Shown here in pieces: positions 1 through 12,500 of a stretch of DNA of 64,000 nucleotides (position 1 is the stretch's first letter; the number at the start of each line of letters is the position of its first letter). This stretch comes from Welwitschia mirabilis (taxonomy: Eukaryota; Gnetophyta; Gnetopsida; Welwitschiales). The notes beneath the pieces are model-generated. The model ran no database searches and was not told where the DNA came from. It saw only the letters and a program-made list of their open reading frames with translations. The stretch is taken from positions 210,713,227-210,777,226 of the forward strand of contig JBOZIK010000001.1 of NCBI GenBank assembly GCA_051453625.1. The letters run 5' to 3'. The position numbers were made by a program, and so were the translations under genes.

Positions 1-151
1 AATCCTATAGATCTGATCGACTAGTTTGAGATTTGATCGACCCATCGAGGCACATGTTACAGTATATAAGTTTAGATTACTAGGTTTTTTAGTCTAGTTA
101 ACTGATCATATCTAGTCAACTAAATTCGAGATCTAGTTGACTGCCCTGTAA
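1..151 (-). mobile_element. 3' noncoding tail of copia A (PPT/LTR side)
   Basis: This is the sequence downstream of the copia A pol stop on the minus strand. It carries several GATCGAC, AGTTGAC and AGTCAAC words, the same word family that fills the copia B LTR at about 7.5-7.9 kb. That suggests 3' LTR sequence of the same family. The left edge of the window truncates it, so no LTR end can be defined. Confidence 0.5.
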
Positions 152-1992
152 TCAATTAGAAGATAGAGAGATAAGCACTAGTTCATTACAAAGATAAAGA
201 AAATTATTGAAATTTAGGAGTTTAGTAAAAATATTAGCAAGTTAACTGTCTATACTAATAAAGTTCATAGAAATATTTCCTTTTTCAACTTGGTCTCTAA
301 GAAAATAATGTCTTAACTTAATATGTTTAGCTTTGGAATGTTGAATAGGGGTTTTAGAAATATTAATTACATTCTATCATAAAATATAGGAACCTATTCA
401 AAAACTACATCAAAATCATTTATCGTTTTCTTCATCTAAAGAAGATGAGCACAACAACTCCTTGTAGCTACATAATCGGCTTTAGATGTTGAAAGGAACT
501 TGAGTTTTTACCTTTTACTAGTCCATTCCACTAAACACACTCATAATAGAAAACAATTACCACTTGTTCTTTTCTTATCATCCTTACATCTAGTCCAATC
601 TGCATTACTAAATCCCATAAGATGAAAAGATGTCTTTGTTAGAAACCATAATCTAAAATTACATGTTCCTTTTATATATCTTATTTTCTTTTGACTACTT
701 GTAAGTGTGATTCTTGCATACATATCAATACTAAACATAATATTGGATCCACTTGTAGTTAGATATAATAAAATTCCTATTATACTTAAAGTTTTTGGTC
801 TACCGGTTTTCATGTTCATTTAGACTAATTTTACAGGAAGTAGGCATAGCTATTTTAGTTGTTTTAGCATTCTCCAGTTCAATTCATTTAATTAAATCCT
901 TTGCATATTTAGAATGTGATATAAAAATTCTATTTTTTGATTGTTTAATTTTTAAGCCAAGAAACATTCTAACTTTACCAAACATACTCATCTTAAAGTA
1001 TATTGTCATGATATTAATAAATTCTTTTGATAAAAATTTATTCGAGGCATAAAAAATTATGTCATTTACATAAATTTGAATACTAATAAAATACTTTTTC
1101 AAGTTCTTAACAAATAAAGTTTTATCTACTATTCCACAAATATAACCATTTTCATTTAGGAATGTGACTAATTTTTCATACCATGCTTTTGGAGCTTATT
1201 TCAAATCATTTAAAGCCTTTTTAAGTCTATACACATAATTAGGTTATGAGGATTTATAAATCCTTGAGGTTGTTGCACATATACTTCTTTGTTAAGGGTT
1301 CTATTTAAAAATGCACTTTGTACATCCATTTGATAAACTTTAATATTTTTAAAGGCTGTATAAGATAAAAACATTCTAATGCTATCTAGCCTTGTTATAG
1401 TAGCAAAAGTGTTATTTACATCAATACCTTTAAGTTGGTTATAGCCTTGTGCCACTAACCTTACTTTAGTCTTGATAACATTATTTCACTCATCACATTT
1501 GTTTTTGAAAATCCACTTTGTTCCAATAATATTTTTGTCCTTTGGTCATTCAATAAGCTTCCATACATTATTCCTCTTGAATTGTTGCAACTCATCTTGC
1601 ATGACCATCATTCACTCTTCATGGGATTCTACCTCTTCAAATTTCTTAGGTTCAGTTTGCGAAACATAACAAATGTGAGCACAAAAATTCTTCATAGAAT
1701 TCCTTATTCTAATATTAACATCTCTAATGATAGACCCTAATGGATGATCTTTTAGCTCGTTGAACCTTTTAGCAGTGACTTCTTTAGCTAGTACTTCTTC
1801 TCCTTTTTCGGTTAAGTTTTCCTTTATTATGGGAGTGCTTGGAAATAAGTTTTCTTCATCATTTGAGGGAAGAGGTCTTATGCTAACATCATCTATTTAT
1901 ACATTTATTTACTCTTTCATGATTAGACTTATCTTGTTTAAAACATAATAAGCTCTACTTATAGTAGAGTATCCTAAAAAGATTGCTTCATC
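152..1992 (-). mobile_element. Copia A: decayed RNase H, RT and integrase-RT linker
   Basis: Minus-strand Ty1/copia pol, read from high to low coordinates. First comes the integrase C-terminal linker (DEAIFLGYSTISRAYYV, about 1930-1990). Next is the RT N-terminus (TKWIFKNK, then LVAQGYNQ and YQMDVQSAFLN, about 1290-1530), then the RT palm, where the catalytic YVDD reads YVND (about 1040-1075). RNase H has GILLYLT near 770 and ADYVA near 470, and the pol C-terminus IFTKLLN is near 210. The frame is broken by several stops and small gaps, so it is a dead copy. It overlaps in content with copia B across the N run at 1993-2092 and may be the 3' part of the same element. Confidence 0.88.
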
Positions 1993-3367
1993 NNNNNNNN
2001 NNNNNNNNNNNNNNNNNNNNNNNNNNNNNNNNNNNNNNNNNNNNNNNNNNNNNNNNNNNNNNNNNNNNNNNNNNNNNNNNNNNNNNNNNNNNAGCAATAC
2101 TAAACATAATATTGGATCTACTTGTAGTTAGATATAATAAACTTCCTATTATACTTCTATAAAGATTTTAATATACTGATTTTCTATGTTCATCTAGACT
2201 GACTTTACGAGAATTAAACATAGGCATGTCAGTTATTTTAGGATTTTCCAATCCAAATAATTTGATTAAATCCTTTATATATTTATATTGAGATATAAAA
2301 ATTCTATTTTTTGATTACTTAATCTGTAAGCCAAAAAACATTCTAACTTCATTAAGTATACTCATCTCAAAGTGTATTATCTTGATATTGACAAATTCTT
2401 TTGATAAAACTTCATTAGAGGCATCAAAAATTATATCATCCACATAAATTTGAATAATAACAAAATCTTTTTTTAAGTTCTTGACAAATAAAGTTTTATC
2501 TACCATTCTATGAAAATGATCATTCTCATTTAGAAATATGGCTAATTTCTCATACCAATATTTTGGAGCTTGCTTTAACTCATATAAATCCTTCTTAAGT
2601 CTGTACACATAATTAGGTTTGTAAGAATCTATAAATCCTTGTAATTGTTCCACATACACTTCTTCATTTAGGATTCCATTTAAAAAGGAACTTTTNNNNN
2701 NNNNNNNNNNNNNNNNNNNNNNNNNNNNNNNNNNNNNNNNNNNNNNNNNNNNNNNNNNNNNNNNNNNNNNNNNNNNNNNNNNNNNNNNNNNNNNNNNNNN
2801 NNNNNNNNNNNNNNNNNNNNNNNNNNNNNNNNNNNNNNNNNNNNNNNNNNNNNNNNNNNNNNNNNNNNNNNNNNNNNNNNNNNNNNNNNNNNNNNNNNNN
2901 NNNNNNNNNNNNNNNNNNNNNNNNNNNNNNNNNNNNNNNNNNNNNNNNNNNNNNNNNNNNNNNNNNNNNNNNNNNNNNNNNNNNNNNNNNNNNNNNNNNN
3001 NNNNNNNNNNNNNNNNNNNNNNNNNNAATTTATGAAACATAATAAATGTGAGCATAAAAATTCTTTATAGAGATCCTTGTTTTAACCTTTAAGCTAATGT
3101 CTCTAATTATAGACCCTAAAGGGTGATCTTTTAGCTCTTTAACATTTTAGGAGTGACTTCTTTTGTTGGAACTTTTTTGTTTTTCTATTTAATTTTCTCT
3201 TGATGTGGGAGTGCTTGGAAATATATTTTCTTCATCATTAGAAGAACAACGTTTTGTGCTAACATCATCTATTTTCACATTTATCAACTCTTTCATGGTT
3301 AAGCTTCTCTTGTTCAAAACACTCTANNNNNNNNNNNNNNNNNNNNNNNNNNNNNNNNNNNNNNNNN
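725..3367. repeat. Direct duplication around the 100-N gap at 1993-2092
   Basis: Sequence from about 725 to 1992 is repeated from about 2095 at a constant offset near 1372 bases, including the RNase H and RT segments. The right copy starts just after the gap, and the left copy stops at the gap. Agreement is very high in the first 60 bases but by eye only about 80 percent further in. This overlap is less certain than the others to be allelic rather than between family members. The right end of the duplicate lies inside the N run 3327-3567. Confidence 0.75.
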
Positions 3368-4946
3368 NNNNNNNNNNNNNNNNNNNNNNNNNNNNNNNNN
3401 NNNNNNNNNNNNNNNNNNNNNNNNNNNNNNNNNNNNNNNNNNNNNNNNNNNNNNNNNNNNNNNNNNNNNNNNNNNNNNNNNNNNNNNNNNNNNNNNNNNN
3501 NNNNNNNNNNNNNNNNNNNNNNNNNNNNNNNNNNNNNNNNNNNNNNNNNNNNNNNNNNNNNNNNNNNATTTTGTTAAGGATTTTAGAGGCTAAGAATTGG
3601 TGTTCAATACCATTGTTAATACAACATTTTTTAAACAAATGGTTTTCAAACTCACCATCATGATTGCTTCTAATTTTCTTAATGGTATAACCTTTCTTAT
3701 TTTTAATTTTATTGCATATTTCAACCCAAGGTTTATATGTTTTAGATTTATTTGCAAGAAAGACAACCCAAGTATATCTTGAGTAGTTATCAACCATAGT
3801 NNNNNNNNNNNNNNNNNNNNNNNNNNNNNNNNNNNNNNNNNNNNNNNNNNNNNNNNNNNNNNNNNNNNNNNNNNNNNNNNNNNNNNNNNNNNNNNNNNNN
3901 NNNNNNNNNNNNNNNNNNNNNNNNNNNNNNNNNNNNNNNNNNNNNNNNNNNNNNNNNNNNNNNNNNNNNNNNNNNNNNNNNNNNNNNNNNNNNNNNNNNN
4001 NNNNNNNNNNNNNNNNNNNNNNNNNNNNNNNNNNNNNNNNNNNNNNNNNNNNNNNNNNNNNNNNNNNNNNNNNNNNNNNNNNNNNNNNNNNNNNNNNNNN
4101 NNNNNNNNNNNNNNNNNNNNNNNNNNNNNNNNNNNNNNNNNNNNNNNNNNNNNNNNNNNNNNNNNNNNNNNNNNNNNNNNNNNNNNNNNNNNNNNNNNNN
4201 NNNNNNNNNNNNNNNNNNNNNNNNNNNNNNNNNNNNNNNNNNNNNNNNNNNNNNNNNNNNNNNNNNNNNNNNNNNNNNNNNNNNNNNNNNNNNNNNNNNN
4301 NNNNNNNNNNNNNNNNNNNNNNNNNNNNNNNNNNNNNNNNNNNNNNNNNNNNNNNNNNNNNNNNNNNNNNNNNNNNNNNNNNNNNNNNNNNNNNNNNNNN
4401 NNNNNNNNNNNNNNNNNNNNNNNNNNNNNNNNNNNNNNNNNNNNNNNNNNNNNNNNNNNNNNNNNNNNNNNNNNNNNNNNNNNNNNNNNNNNNNNNNNNN
4501 NNNNNNNNNNNNNNNNNNNNNNNNNNNNNNNNNNNNNNNNNNNNNNNNNNNNNNNNNNNNNNNNNNNNNNNNNNNNNNNNNNNNNNNNNNNNNNNNNNNN
4601 NNNNNNNNNNNNNNNNNNNNNNNNNNNNNNNNNNNNNNNNNNNNNNNNNNNNNNNNNNNNNNNNNNNNNNNNNNNNNNNNNNNNNNNNNNNNNNNNNNNN
4701 NNNNNNNNNNNNNNNNNNNNNNNNNNNNNNNNNNNNNNNNNNNNNNNNNNNNNNNNNNNNNNNNNNNNNNNNNNNNNNNAAATAACAATCAGAAAATGAT
4801 TAATCAATGCTATAGACCTTATCTATTTTATTTGCTTTGAGAATAATATCATTTGTTTTACCATGTCTAACTTTGTATTTCATACTATCGAAAATAATCT
4901 TATAACCTTTATTACAAATTTAACTAATGCTAAGTAAATTGTTATT

Positions 4947-5038
4947 TAAACCATTTATATACAAAACTTCACTTATTTTGGATAAGTTACCTTAAACCAT
5001 TTATATACAAAACTTCACTTATTTTGGATAAGTTACCT
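4947..5038. repeat. Perfect 46-bp tandem duplication inside copia B
   Basis: Two identical 46-base units lie head to tail at 4947-4992 and 4993-5038, within the protease to gag-pre-integrase region. 46 is not a multiple of three, so the duplication shifts the reading frame of copia B. The perfect identity implies a recent event, or a local assembly slip. Confidence 0.9.
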
Positions 5039-6848
5039 TCCCTAATGCTTCTGATTCCTTCAATCTTGGCTTTTTTGTTGTCACCAAAAGTAACTTATCC
5101 ACCATTAAATTTATCTAGCTATTTGAATCTAGACTTGTCTTCCATCATATATCGAGAGCAGCTATTATTCAAATACCATCTAGTTCCCTTTAACACCTTG
5201 AAAGTTATTTAAATCAAAAGGCTTTTCAAATTTTTAGCTCTCACCCACTTCATAATTTTAGATTGATGTGGTATGTCTCTTTTGAAATAAATTTGAAAGG
5301 AAAGGTACTAATGGAATTTGAAAATAACATTAATTTTTTAGTATTACAGAATAACTCAGAATGATCATACGTACCACAAAAATGACATATAACTTTAGAA
5401 ATAAACTTATTTTACCATGTTACCTAATTTTACTGATTTTGTGGCCTTTGGAGAATGAATCCAATACTTGTCTTATTATGAACTAGTTTTTATATTCTAA
5501 GAATTTGTTCCAATTTAGTTGAACCACTTGAAAATTTATTGATAAAACATGATAAGTTCTTTACCTCTAGTGAAAGTTTAGAATTTTAGNNNNNNNNNNN
5601 NNNNNNNNNNNNNNNNNNNNNNNNNNNNNNNNNNNNNNNNTCTTCACAACTTTTTTTAGATCATTAAGGTGATTTGATAATTTTTCACACTCCATGTAAA
5701 GTTCTTAATAGGTGTTTTCAAGTTCATTCTAGTCTTCTTCAATGAGATCTAGGTCATCAGGTTTAGATGAGCATGGCAAGTTCTGTAATGGAGGGATAAT
5801 TGCCATGAATGAGAGCCTTCAATATCCATCTGATTCTTTATTAGAACTTCTATCATTCTATTCATCTACATTATTCCATGTAGAAATGAATGAATAATTT
5901 TTGACTTTTTTCTACCTCTTTTATTATTTGAACACTCATTTGTAATGTGTCCATAGCCTTTGCAAGCATAACNNNNNNNNTTTTTACCTTTGTCTTGATT
6001 TTTTTTAAACTTGAAGTTATCTTTTTTTGTTCCTTTACTTGGCTCACCTTCTTTTTTTCCTTCATCATCAAGATCCTCATCTGATTTTTTAGATCTATAT
6101 TCTTCCTACATACATTTCAAAGCAATACCTTTCTTTCTATCTTTAGAAAATTTTAATTTATAAGTTTGTAAATTATCTTGTAATTCCTCAAGTTCCATCA
6201 TGTTTATATTCTTGGTTTCTTTGATTACATTGAGTTTTGGCTTAAATCCTTTTGGGAGGAACCTTAACATTTTTTAAAACCACCTTTGCTCATTCATTAT
6301 TTCACCTAGACTTTTCATTGAATTTATTATGTTTATAAGTCTGGTAAAGAATTCTTGTAGTGTCTTCTCCTCATCCATATGAATGTCTTCGAATTTGAAA
6401 ATAAGCATTTGTATTTTGACCTACTTAACAGTGGATGTTCCTTCATGTGCTACTTCAAGGATTTCCCAAGCTTTTTTAACATATTCACAGTTTATAATTT
6501 GTTTAAACTCATTTGCAAAAACTATATAAAAGATTACATTAATAGCATAGATATCTATGATAGATTTAAATCTATCAGTGAGGATTCATTAGTCTCTAGT
6601 TTTTGCAACCATAATGGTATTTTCATGGGCATTGACTTTAGTCAGAGTAGGTATAATATAACCATTGTAAATGACCTCTTTAATGTCTGCATTTAGGGAT
6701 CTAAGAAATATTTTCATATGGGATTTCCAATATGCATAATTTAACCCATTAAACATGGGTGAATAACTAATGGAAAAATCATTTGAAGGGTTACGTAGTT
6801 TAAGGTTCAGGGTTTTAGTCCTGTTAGGACCTAACATGGACTCAACAA

Positions 6849-6860
6849 GCTCTAATACCA
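6849..6860 (-). other. Primer-binding site of copia B (initiator tRNA-Met type)
   Basis: On the minus strand these 12 bases read TGGTATTAGAGC. This differs at one base from TGGTATCAGAGC, the complement of the plant initiator tRNA-Met 3' end used by many copia elements. It lies two bases inside the inferred LTR edge at 6863 and upstream of gag, exactly where a PBS belongs. Confidence 0.85.
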
Positions 6861-6862
6861 AA

Positions 6863-7910
6863 TGTAGAATCAAGAATCCTAGAGGTAAGGGGAAGATTAG
6901 GGTTCAAAAATAATCAAATAAAACATCAAAATATCTTTACCTAAAATAAACACTCAAATCTTATACAAATAAAAACTAAAACTATTTTGAAAAATGAAGA
7001 ACATAAAGCACAAACATACCAGTGAGTAAGCACATAAGATTTATAGTGGTTTGGAAAACCCCCTACTCCACTCTCAACAATCATCTTCTACCCTAGCCTA
7101 ATTTGGATCTTTGTTAAAATCTTTCCATGTATTTCATGTTTACATGTAACCTTTACAATCATACTTTTATAAGGCTCAATTTTAATCTTTAGTATGAATG
7201 CAAAGTGGTAATAATGATATGCTGAAATGCTTAAGAATAGAATTACTACACTACTTGTGAATATGGTATGATCTACAAGTGTGTAGTGTAACTATCTTAA
7301 CCAAGTATACAATGATAACAATAGATCTTAATTCATATTTGGTCAAGTAGAATATGATAATAACTACAATGAATAATTTCACAATGTTTCAAAAGTGGTA
7401 CAGCAATTTTCCCTCTTGGCAAATATATAGTAAAAGTTTTTTAGAAATTTTTACAAGTAAAAAGACCCCTTAATGGACAAAAAATAGGTTCATAACAAAT
7501 AAAAAAATTTTATTTTTGTTACAATCGATTGACCCCTCAAAAGTCTGGTCGATCCCATTTGGTGCCATCATTGAACTCAGTCATCCTCATATTCTTCTAG
7601 TTGATCCCTATTTCTTATGGCTCCATGTTCAATTAACTCCTTAGGGTTTAGTTGAGCACTAGTCTAGTCACTTGCATATTCATCTAATCACTCCCTTATT
7701 TAAGAAAAAAGTGCATTACTATTTTTTTCTCTAGGTTTAGTTGACCCCATAAATGTCTAGTTGACTCCCTACTAACAAAGGGTGAAAACATTTTCTCCAA
7801 GTTTGGTCAATTCCTTAGGAATTTGGTGGTCTTCTTGATGATTAGTTATGAAAGTTTTGAGCTTAAGTTTGGTTAACCCCTTAGGAATCTAGTCAACTCT
7901 CAAGAGGATA
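6863..7910 (-). mobile_element. 5' LTR of copia B
   Basis: Noncoding sequence upstream of the PBS on the minus strand. Its low-coordinate edge starts with TG on the plus strand (CA at the LTR end). The 7529-7896 part is a loose array of related words (GGTCGATCC, AGTTGACCCC, GGTCAATTCC, AGTCAACTC) that includes five sequences matching the W-box core TTGAC[CT]: 7529, 7741 and 7761 on the plus strand, and 7805 and 7891 on the minus strand. The outer LTR edge is not sharply defined and may lie anywhere from 7.9 to 8.05 kb. No intact second LTR is visible. Confidence 0.65.
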
Positions 7911-8059
7911 TGAAAACTGATAGGTTTAGGTTTAAATTATGATAAATTAATTTAGCTTCTAATCTATAATGATTAATTTTTTCTACACAAGATACAACAT
8001 GTTTTGCTAAATAGAAAACATTAGTTTAACATCAAATTGGTAAATATTAACTCAATACA

Positions 8060-9525
8060 TGGTATAATAGGGAATTTTAAACATCAATCTTTTCTATTTG
8101 TAGTAACTATTTTCTAAAGAATTCTAGTAAGCTCACAATTAGTTACTTCCAATTGACCATTGATTTAAGGATGATATGCAATAGATACCTTATAAGTAAT
8201 ATCACATTTTAGCATAACATTTCTAAATAGTTTATTAAAAAGTGGATTTGTTAATCGCTAATAATTACTTCAGGATGAATAAAAATAAAAAATAACTTGA
8301 TCTTTTAATAATTTAATAATAGTATTTATATCAAATTCTCTACAAGATCTCTCTTCTACCTATTTAGTAACAAAATCCACAAAAAAAAAAAAAACATTCT
8401 TAAAGAATTAAAAGATCTAACAAATCTATATCCTAGATGTTAAAAGATTTATAAACAAAAATAAGCTCAAGAGACATTCCATATTTTGTGCTAATATTAC
8501 CCATCCATTAGCATTTATTACAAGATTTACAAAATAAATTAGCATCTTTAAAAAGAGTAGTAAAAAGAAGAAAAAAAATCTAGAATTTAAAGCTTTAAAT
8601 ATGGTTTTCTTTACACTAAAATATCATCAGACATACCATTATAAAAAAATTCTAGAATACTCACTTCATTCTTAGGTACAAACCTTGGTTCCCATAAGAA
8701 CTTAAGATATTGAGATAAAATTTTCATTTTTAGAGAGTTTGCACTAGGATTTCAAATTTTCAATATTAGCATACAAAGTTAAAACATTAACAAAAAACAA
8801 ATTTCATTAAGTAAGCTTTCATCAATTTTAGATAAATTGACATAAAATAAAAAGTGATATAAATAACCAGCAATAGGATTTTCTTTTTCTACTTCATCTT
8901 TAGTAGTAATATTAAATTCTTACATAAGAAACACTTCATGCATAAGATGAGATCTAGTTAAAAGCTTATTAAGAATGTGTTTTAATGTAGCATGATTAGT
9001 AAAAATAATTAAAAGATAATCAATAAGATAATGATAAAAGTTTTCATTTTCTCATAATAAGACATATTTTTAGAGAGTTTGCACTAGGATTTAAAATTTT
9101 CAATATCAACACATAAAGGTAAAACATTAACCAAAAACAAATTTCATTAGGTAAGCTTTCATCAATTTTAGATGAATTGATATATAATAAAGTTGAGATA
9201 AATAACCAGCAATAGGATTTTCTTTTTCTACTCCATCCTTAGTAGTAATATTAAATTATTACATAAGAAAAGCTCCATGCATAAGATGAGATCTAGTTAA
9301 AAACTTATTAAGAATGTGTTTTAATGTCACATGATTAGTAAAAATAATTATAAGATAATTAATAAGATAATGATAAAAAATTTCAAGAGCAAAGATAACT
9401 CATAACATATTCTTTTACTAAGTAGAGTAAGTAAATTATGCATCATACAAAGTCCTACGAGCATAAGAAATGACATATAGTTCACATTTAATAGTTTGAT
9501 CTAATGCTTTACCTATTGTAAAATC
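8060..9525 (-). mobile_element. Gypsy I, 3' half: RNase H and integrase
   Basis: Minus-strand Ty3/gypsy pol. RNase H reads SDFTIGKALDQ near 9515, then VISYARRTLYDA, VIFALEIF and IIFTNHVTLKHIL down to about 9330. Next comes the EFNITTKDE and ENPIAGYL segment, seen twice because of a local duplication. The integrase zinc-binding part follows (CKSCNKC then GNIST, about 8480-8530). The integrase core has VDFVTK.VE and YHP*INGQLEVTN down to about 8080. There is no chromodomain-like tail. The order and motifs fit Athila-like plant gypsy elements. Stops interrupt every domain. The protein reading continues at 15140 on the far side of the inserted LINE. Confidence 0.88.
8727..9382. repeat. About 320-bp tandem duplication in gypsy I RNase H
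   Basis: Bases 8727-9045 and 9062-9382 align along their length by eye, with scattered substitutions. Both begin with TTTTTAGAGAGTTTGCACTA. There is no N run between the copies, unlike most other duplications here. It duplicates the RNase H to integrase connector of gypsy I. Confidence 0.88.
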
Positions 9526-9535
9526 ACTTACATTA
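9526..9535. repeat. Target-site duplication, left copy, of the LINE
   Basis: ACTTACATTA, identical to 15130-15139. It is followed directly by an A and a run of eight T, the poly(A) tail of the minus-strand LINE. Confidence 0.85.
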
Positions 9536-12500
9536 ATTTTTTTTAAAAGTTTTATTAAAAGTTTAAAAACTCATGTAGGAAGAACTAGTCATAGATTTCA
9601 TACAAAGAAGCCATTCTTCACATTTTAAAGAGAACCAATGGCTATGAGCCTTATTATAGAACTAGAAATAGAGCAAAAGATGGAATACTATTAAAAAATT
9701 CTAAGAAGGAGGAAATTCTCAAAATATTCACTAGAGAATATACTATATTTTAAATACTAGAGAACATCTAGTTGTATCCCACAGAATCCAAGTTCCATTT
9801 AAAGAAATGTAGATAATACTAAAAATGCAAATAGAAGAGGAAACATAGACTAGCCAAAACATTTCTACAACTAATCCTAACTAGAAGCAGTAACTTTATA
9901 TTTCAAAAAGAAATGATAAAATAACTTTTTAGTAATGGAATATGGAAAAATAGGTTGGTTATATCCTCTTTTCATCAAAAGTTTACTAAGAATTACACCT
10001 TGATAGAGAAGGCACCAAATGAAAGAATATATCTTAGAGTTATTTGATTTTTTCATAGACTAAAGATAACTTAGAGCCAAGTTTTTTTAAAAATGTTAAT
10101 AGACTAGAGGCGTTTAAGCTTGAGAAGATTTTAATTATGATGAAAGTTATGCTTATAGTTTGTTTTATTAGTGTAAGAAAGAAAGGGATGTTATTTGGCA
10201 AAATCCAAAGGGTTTCTTCTTTAGAGAAAATAACATTATCAATGTTTTGTTAAAGATGGAAGTTAAGCAAGTGGATTCCTTTAGAAAAGGAAGAATAAAC
10301 ATGCACCTTTCTTATATTAAGTTCTAATGAGAAGAACGTCTTTCATTAGAATCCCAAACATCTTTGGTTTGAATGAGTCCTCTTTGAGTAAGGATAAGAG
10401 TAGTTCTTTTACTAATTAAATTTTTTAAAAATGGAATTATTTTGGCTAACAGTATTTGGGAAAGAGATAAGTAGTCATTTAATAAGATCTTAAGAAGACC
10501 AAATGGCCTATGAGAAGGAAGAAGTGCAAAGATGAAAAGTGATAGGAGAGAAAACTAAATTAAAAAATCTTAAATATTTATAACAATAAGAAGATTTTAG
10601 AGAGACATTGAAGATAGCAATATAAATGAGGATCTTTCAAGGATCATCACCCTCAAAAGCATCAACAATTCTTCTATTATAAGTAGCTTTTCCTTAGAGG
10701 AAGATGGAGGGGATTTTAAGTTCTCCTAGTTTTTCTAAGTTTACAACATGTTTTTCAAACAACATGACAAAAACTAGATTTTTGAGTTTGAGAGTTTTAA
10801 ATAAACTCTATAAGCCATTTATTAATATAGGAAGAGAAAGCATTAGAGAAAGTAAAATAAGAAGAGTAGAATACATGATAAGATTAGAGAAGTTTTTACA
10901 AATCACTTTTCTACTAGTAGAGGATAATATTTTTAAGGTTTAAGTGCTAATTTTCTTTATAATATTTTTGAAACCCACTACTCAATCTAGTTCTCAGTGA
11001 CTTAGAATCCAAAGGCAATGCCAAGAAATTAAACATCGCTCTGAATGAATGCATTTTCCAAGAAGGAAAAATGGGGATTTAGCTAATACTTTTTGTAAAA
11101 GAATGATTTTTTTCAATTTATTAGAGAGACTAAATCCTTATAAAACATGTCAAGATAATGTAATATATTTTTGATATCATCTAAAGAATCTTTAACCAAA
11201 AAGAGATAGCCATTAACAAAGTGAAAATTGCAAAGTTATTGCTTACTATTTGGGAAATAAAGGTCATGAAGTAAAACTATTTCAAGTTGCTTATTTATAA
11301 GATGATCTAAAGAATTAGTGGTAAGGATGTAAAGATAAGGATTAAGAGGGTATCCTTCTTGAATAGATATTTTTAAGATAAAATATTAGGAAGAAATTCC
11401 AATAATGGTAACAATGGCCATCACATCAAATCTTTCTCCAAATCCTAATTTTTGTAACACAAAGAGGATAAAGACTAAGATATTTGGTTAAAAGTGTTTT
11501 TGTAATCAATTATAAGAAATGAAATATTTTAATTAATTTTTACACTTCATTTTCAATATTCTACTAGAGTAAGAAGATTTTTAAAAATATATATACCTTT
11601 TACAAAAGCGCCTTTCTCAATTCTAATAATGGAGGGTAAGATATCTTTTAATCTAAGGGTAAGGAACTTTACTAAAATCCTATAGGAAGTGTTAAGAAGG
11701 GTTATGAACCTTCAATATCATAATTATAGACCATCTTCTTAATTTAAAATGNNNNNNNNNNNNNNNNNNNNNNNNNNNNNNNNNNNNNNNNNNNAGAATT
11801 TTTCCATCACATTAGGACTACTTTCGATGATGTCTCAATTCTTTTAATGGAGCTCTAGTAGAAGGCCTTCCATTCTTGAGGAGAATATTTTTTGAGCTCT
11901 TCAATAAACAATAGTTTATCAGGAAGCTTCTTATCTTGAGGAGAAGACATAAAGGAATTAATCATTCTAAAATTTATCAAGCATTAAAGTTGGAATTAGA
12001 CTTAATTCAAAAAAGAGTTTTGAAGTTATTAAAGAAAACTTAAAGAATATCAGAGTATTTAAAAANNNNNNNNNNNNNNNNNNNNNNNNNNNNNNNNNNN
12101 NNNNNNNNNNNNNNNNNNNNNNNNNNNNNNNNNNNNNNNNNNNNNNNNNNNNNNNNNNNNNNNNNAATATATAAAAGGAATTAATCTTTCTAAAATTTAT
12201 GAAGCATTAGATTTGGAATTAGACTTAATTCAAAAAAGAGTTTTGAAGTGATTAAAGAAAACTTAAAGAATATCAGAGTCTTTAAAAAAATATTTCTCAT
12301 TAGAATGAATGGAAGACACCATAATATTAAGAAGAGAGGGAAATTTTAAAAAGAAAAAGAATTCTTTATTATAGTAGGTAAAAGTTAGATTTTTTGAGCT
12401 CTTCAATAAATAATAGTTTATAAGGAAGCTTCTTATCTTGAGGAGAAGATATAAAAGGAATTAATCATTCTAAAATTTGTCAAGCATTAGAGTTGAAATT

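Larger units (their letters stand above)
2093..6862 (-). mobile_element. Copia B: gag, protease, integrase, RT, RNase H (decayed)
   Basis: Minus-strand Ty1/copia element with domains in canonical order. Gag begins near 6790 (FNGLNYAYWKSHMKIFL, the plant copia gag N-terminus). A zinc knuckle reads YACKGYGHITNEC at 5932-5972, with its first Cys codon partly hidden by Ns. Protease is near 5175, where the usual LDSG catalytic loop reads LNNS. The gag-pre-integrase leader follows (LLSIS, about 4925). The integrase core has VDNYSRYTWVVF and the N-rich DHDGEF equivalent (3600-3795). The RT palm keeps an intact YVDDIIF (2425-2450), and RNase H starts at 2093. N runs at 2696-3026, 3327-3567, 3801-4779, 5590-5640 and 5973-5980 hide parts. 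Several stops and the altered protease site make it non-autonomous. Confidence 0.9.

Noticed and set aside
3590-4807. Long minus-strand ORFs across 3801-4779
   Set aside because: They exist only because Ns hide stops. The real reading there is copia B integrase in another frame.
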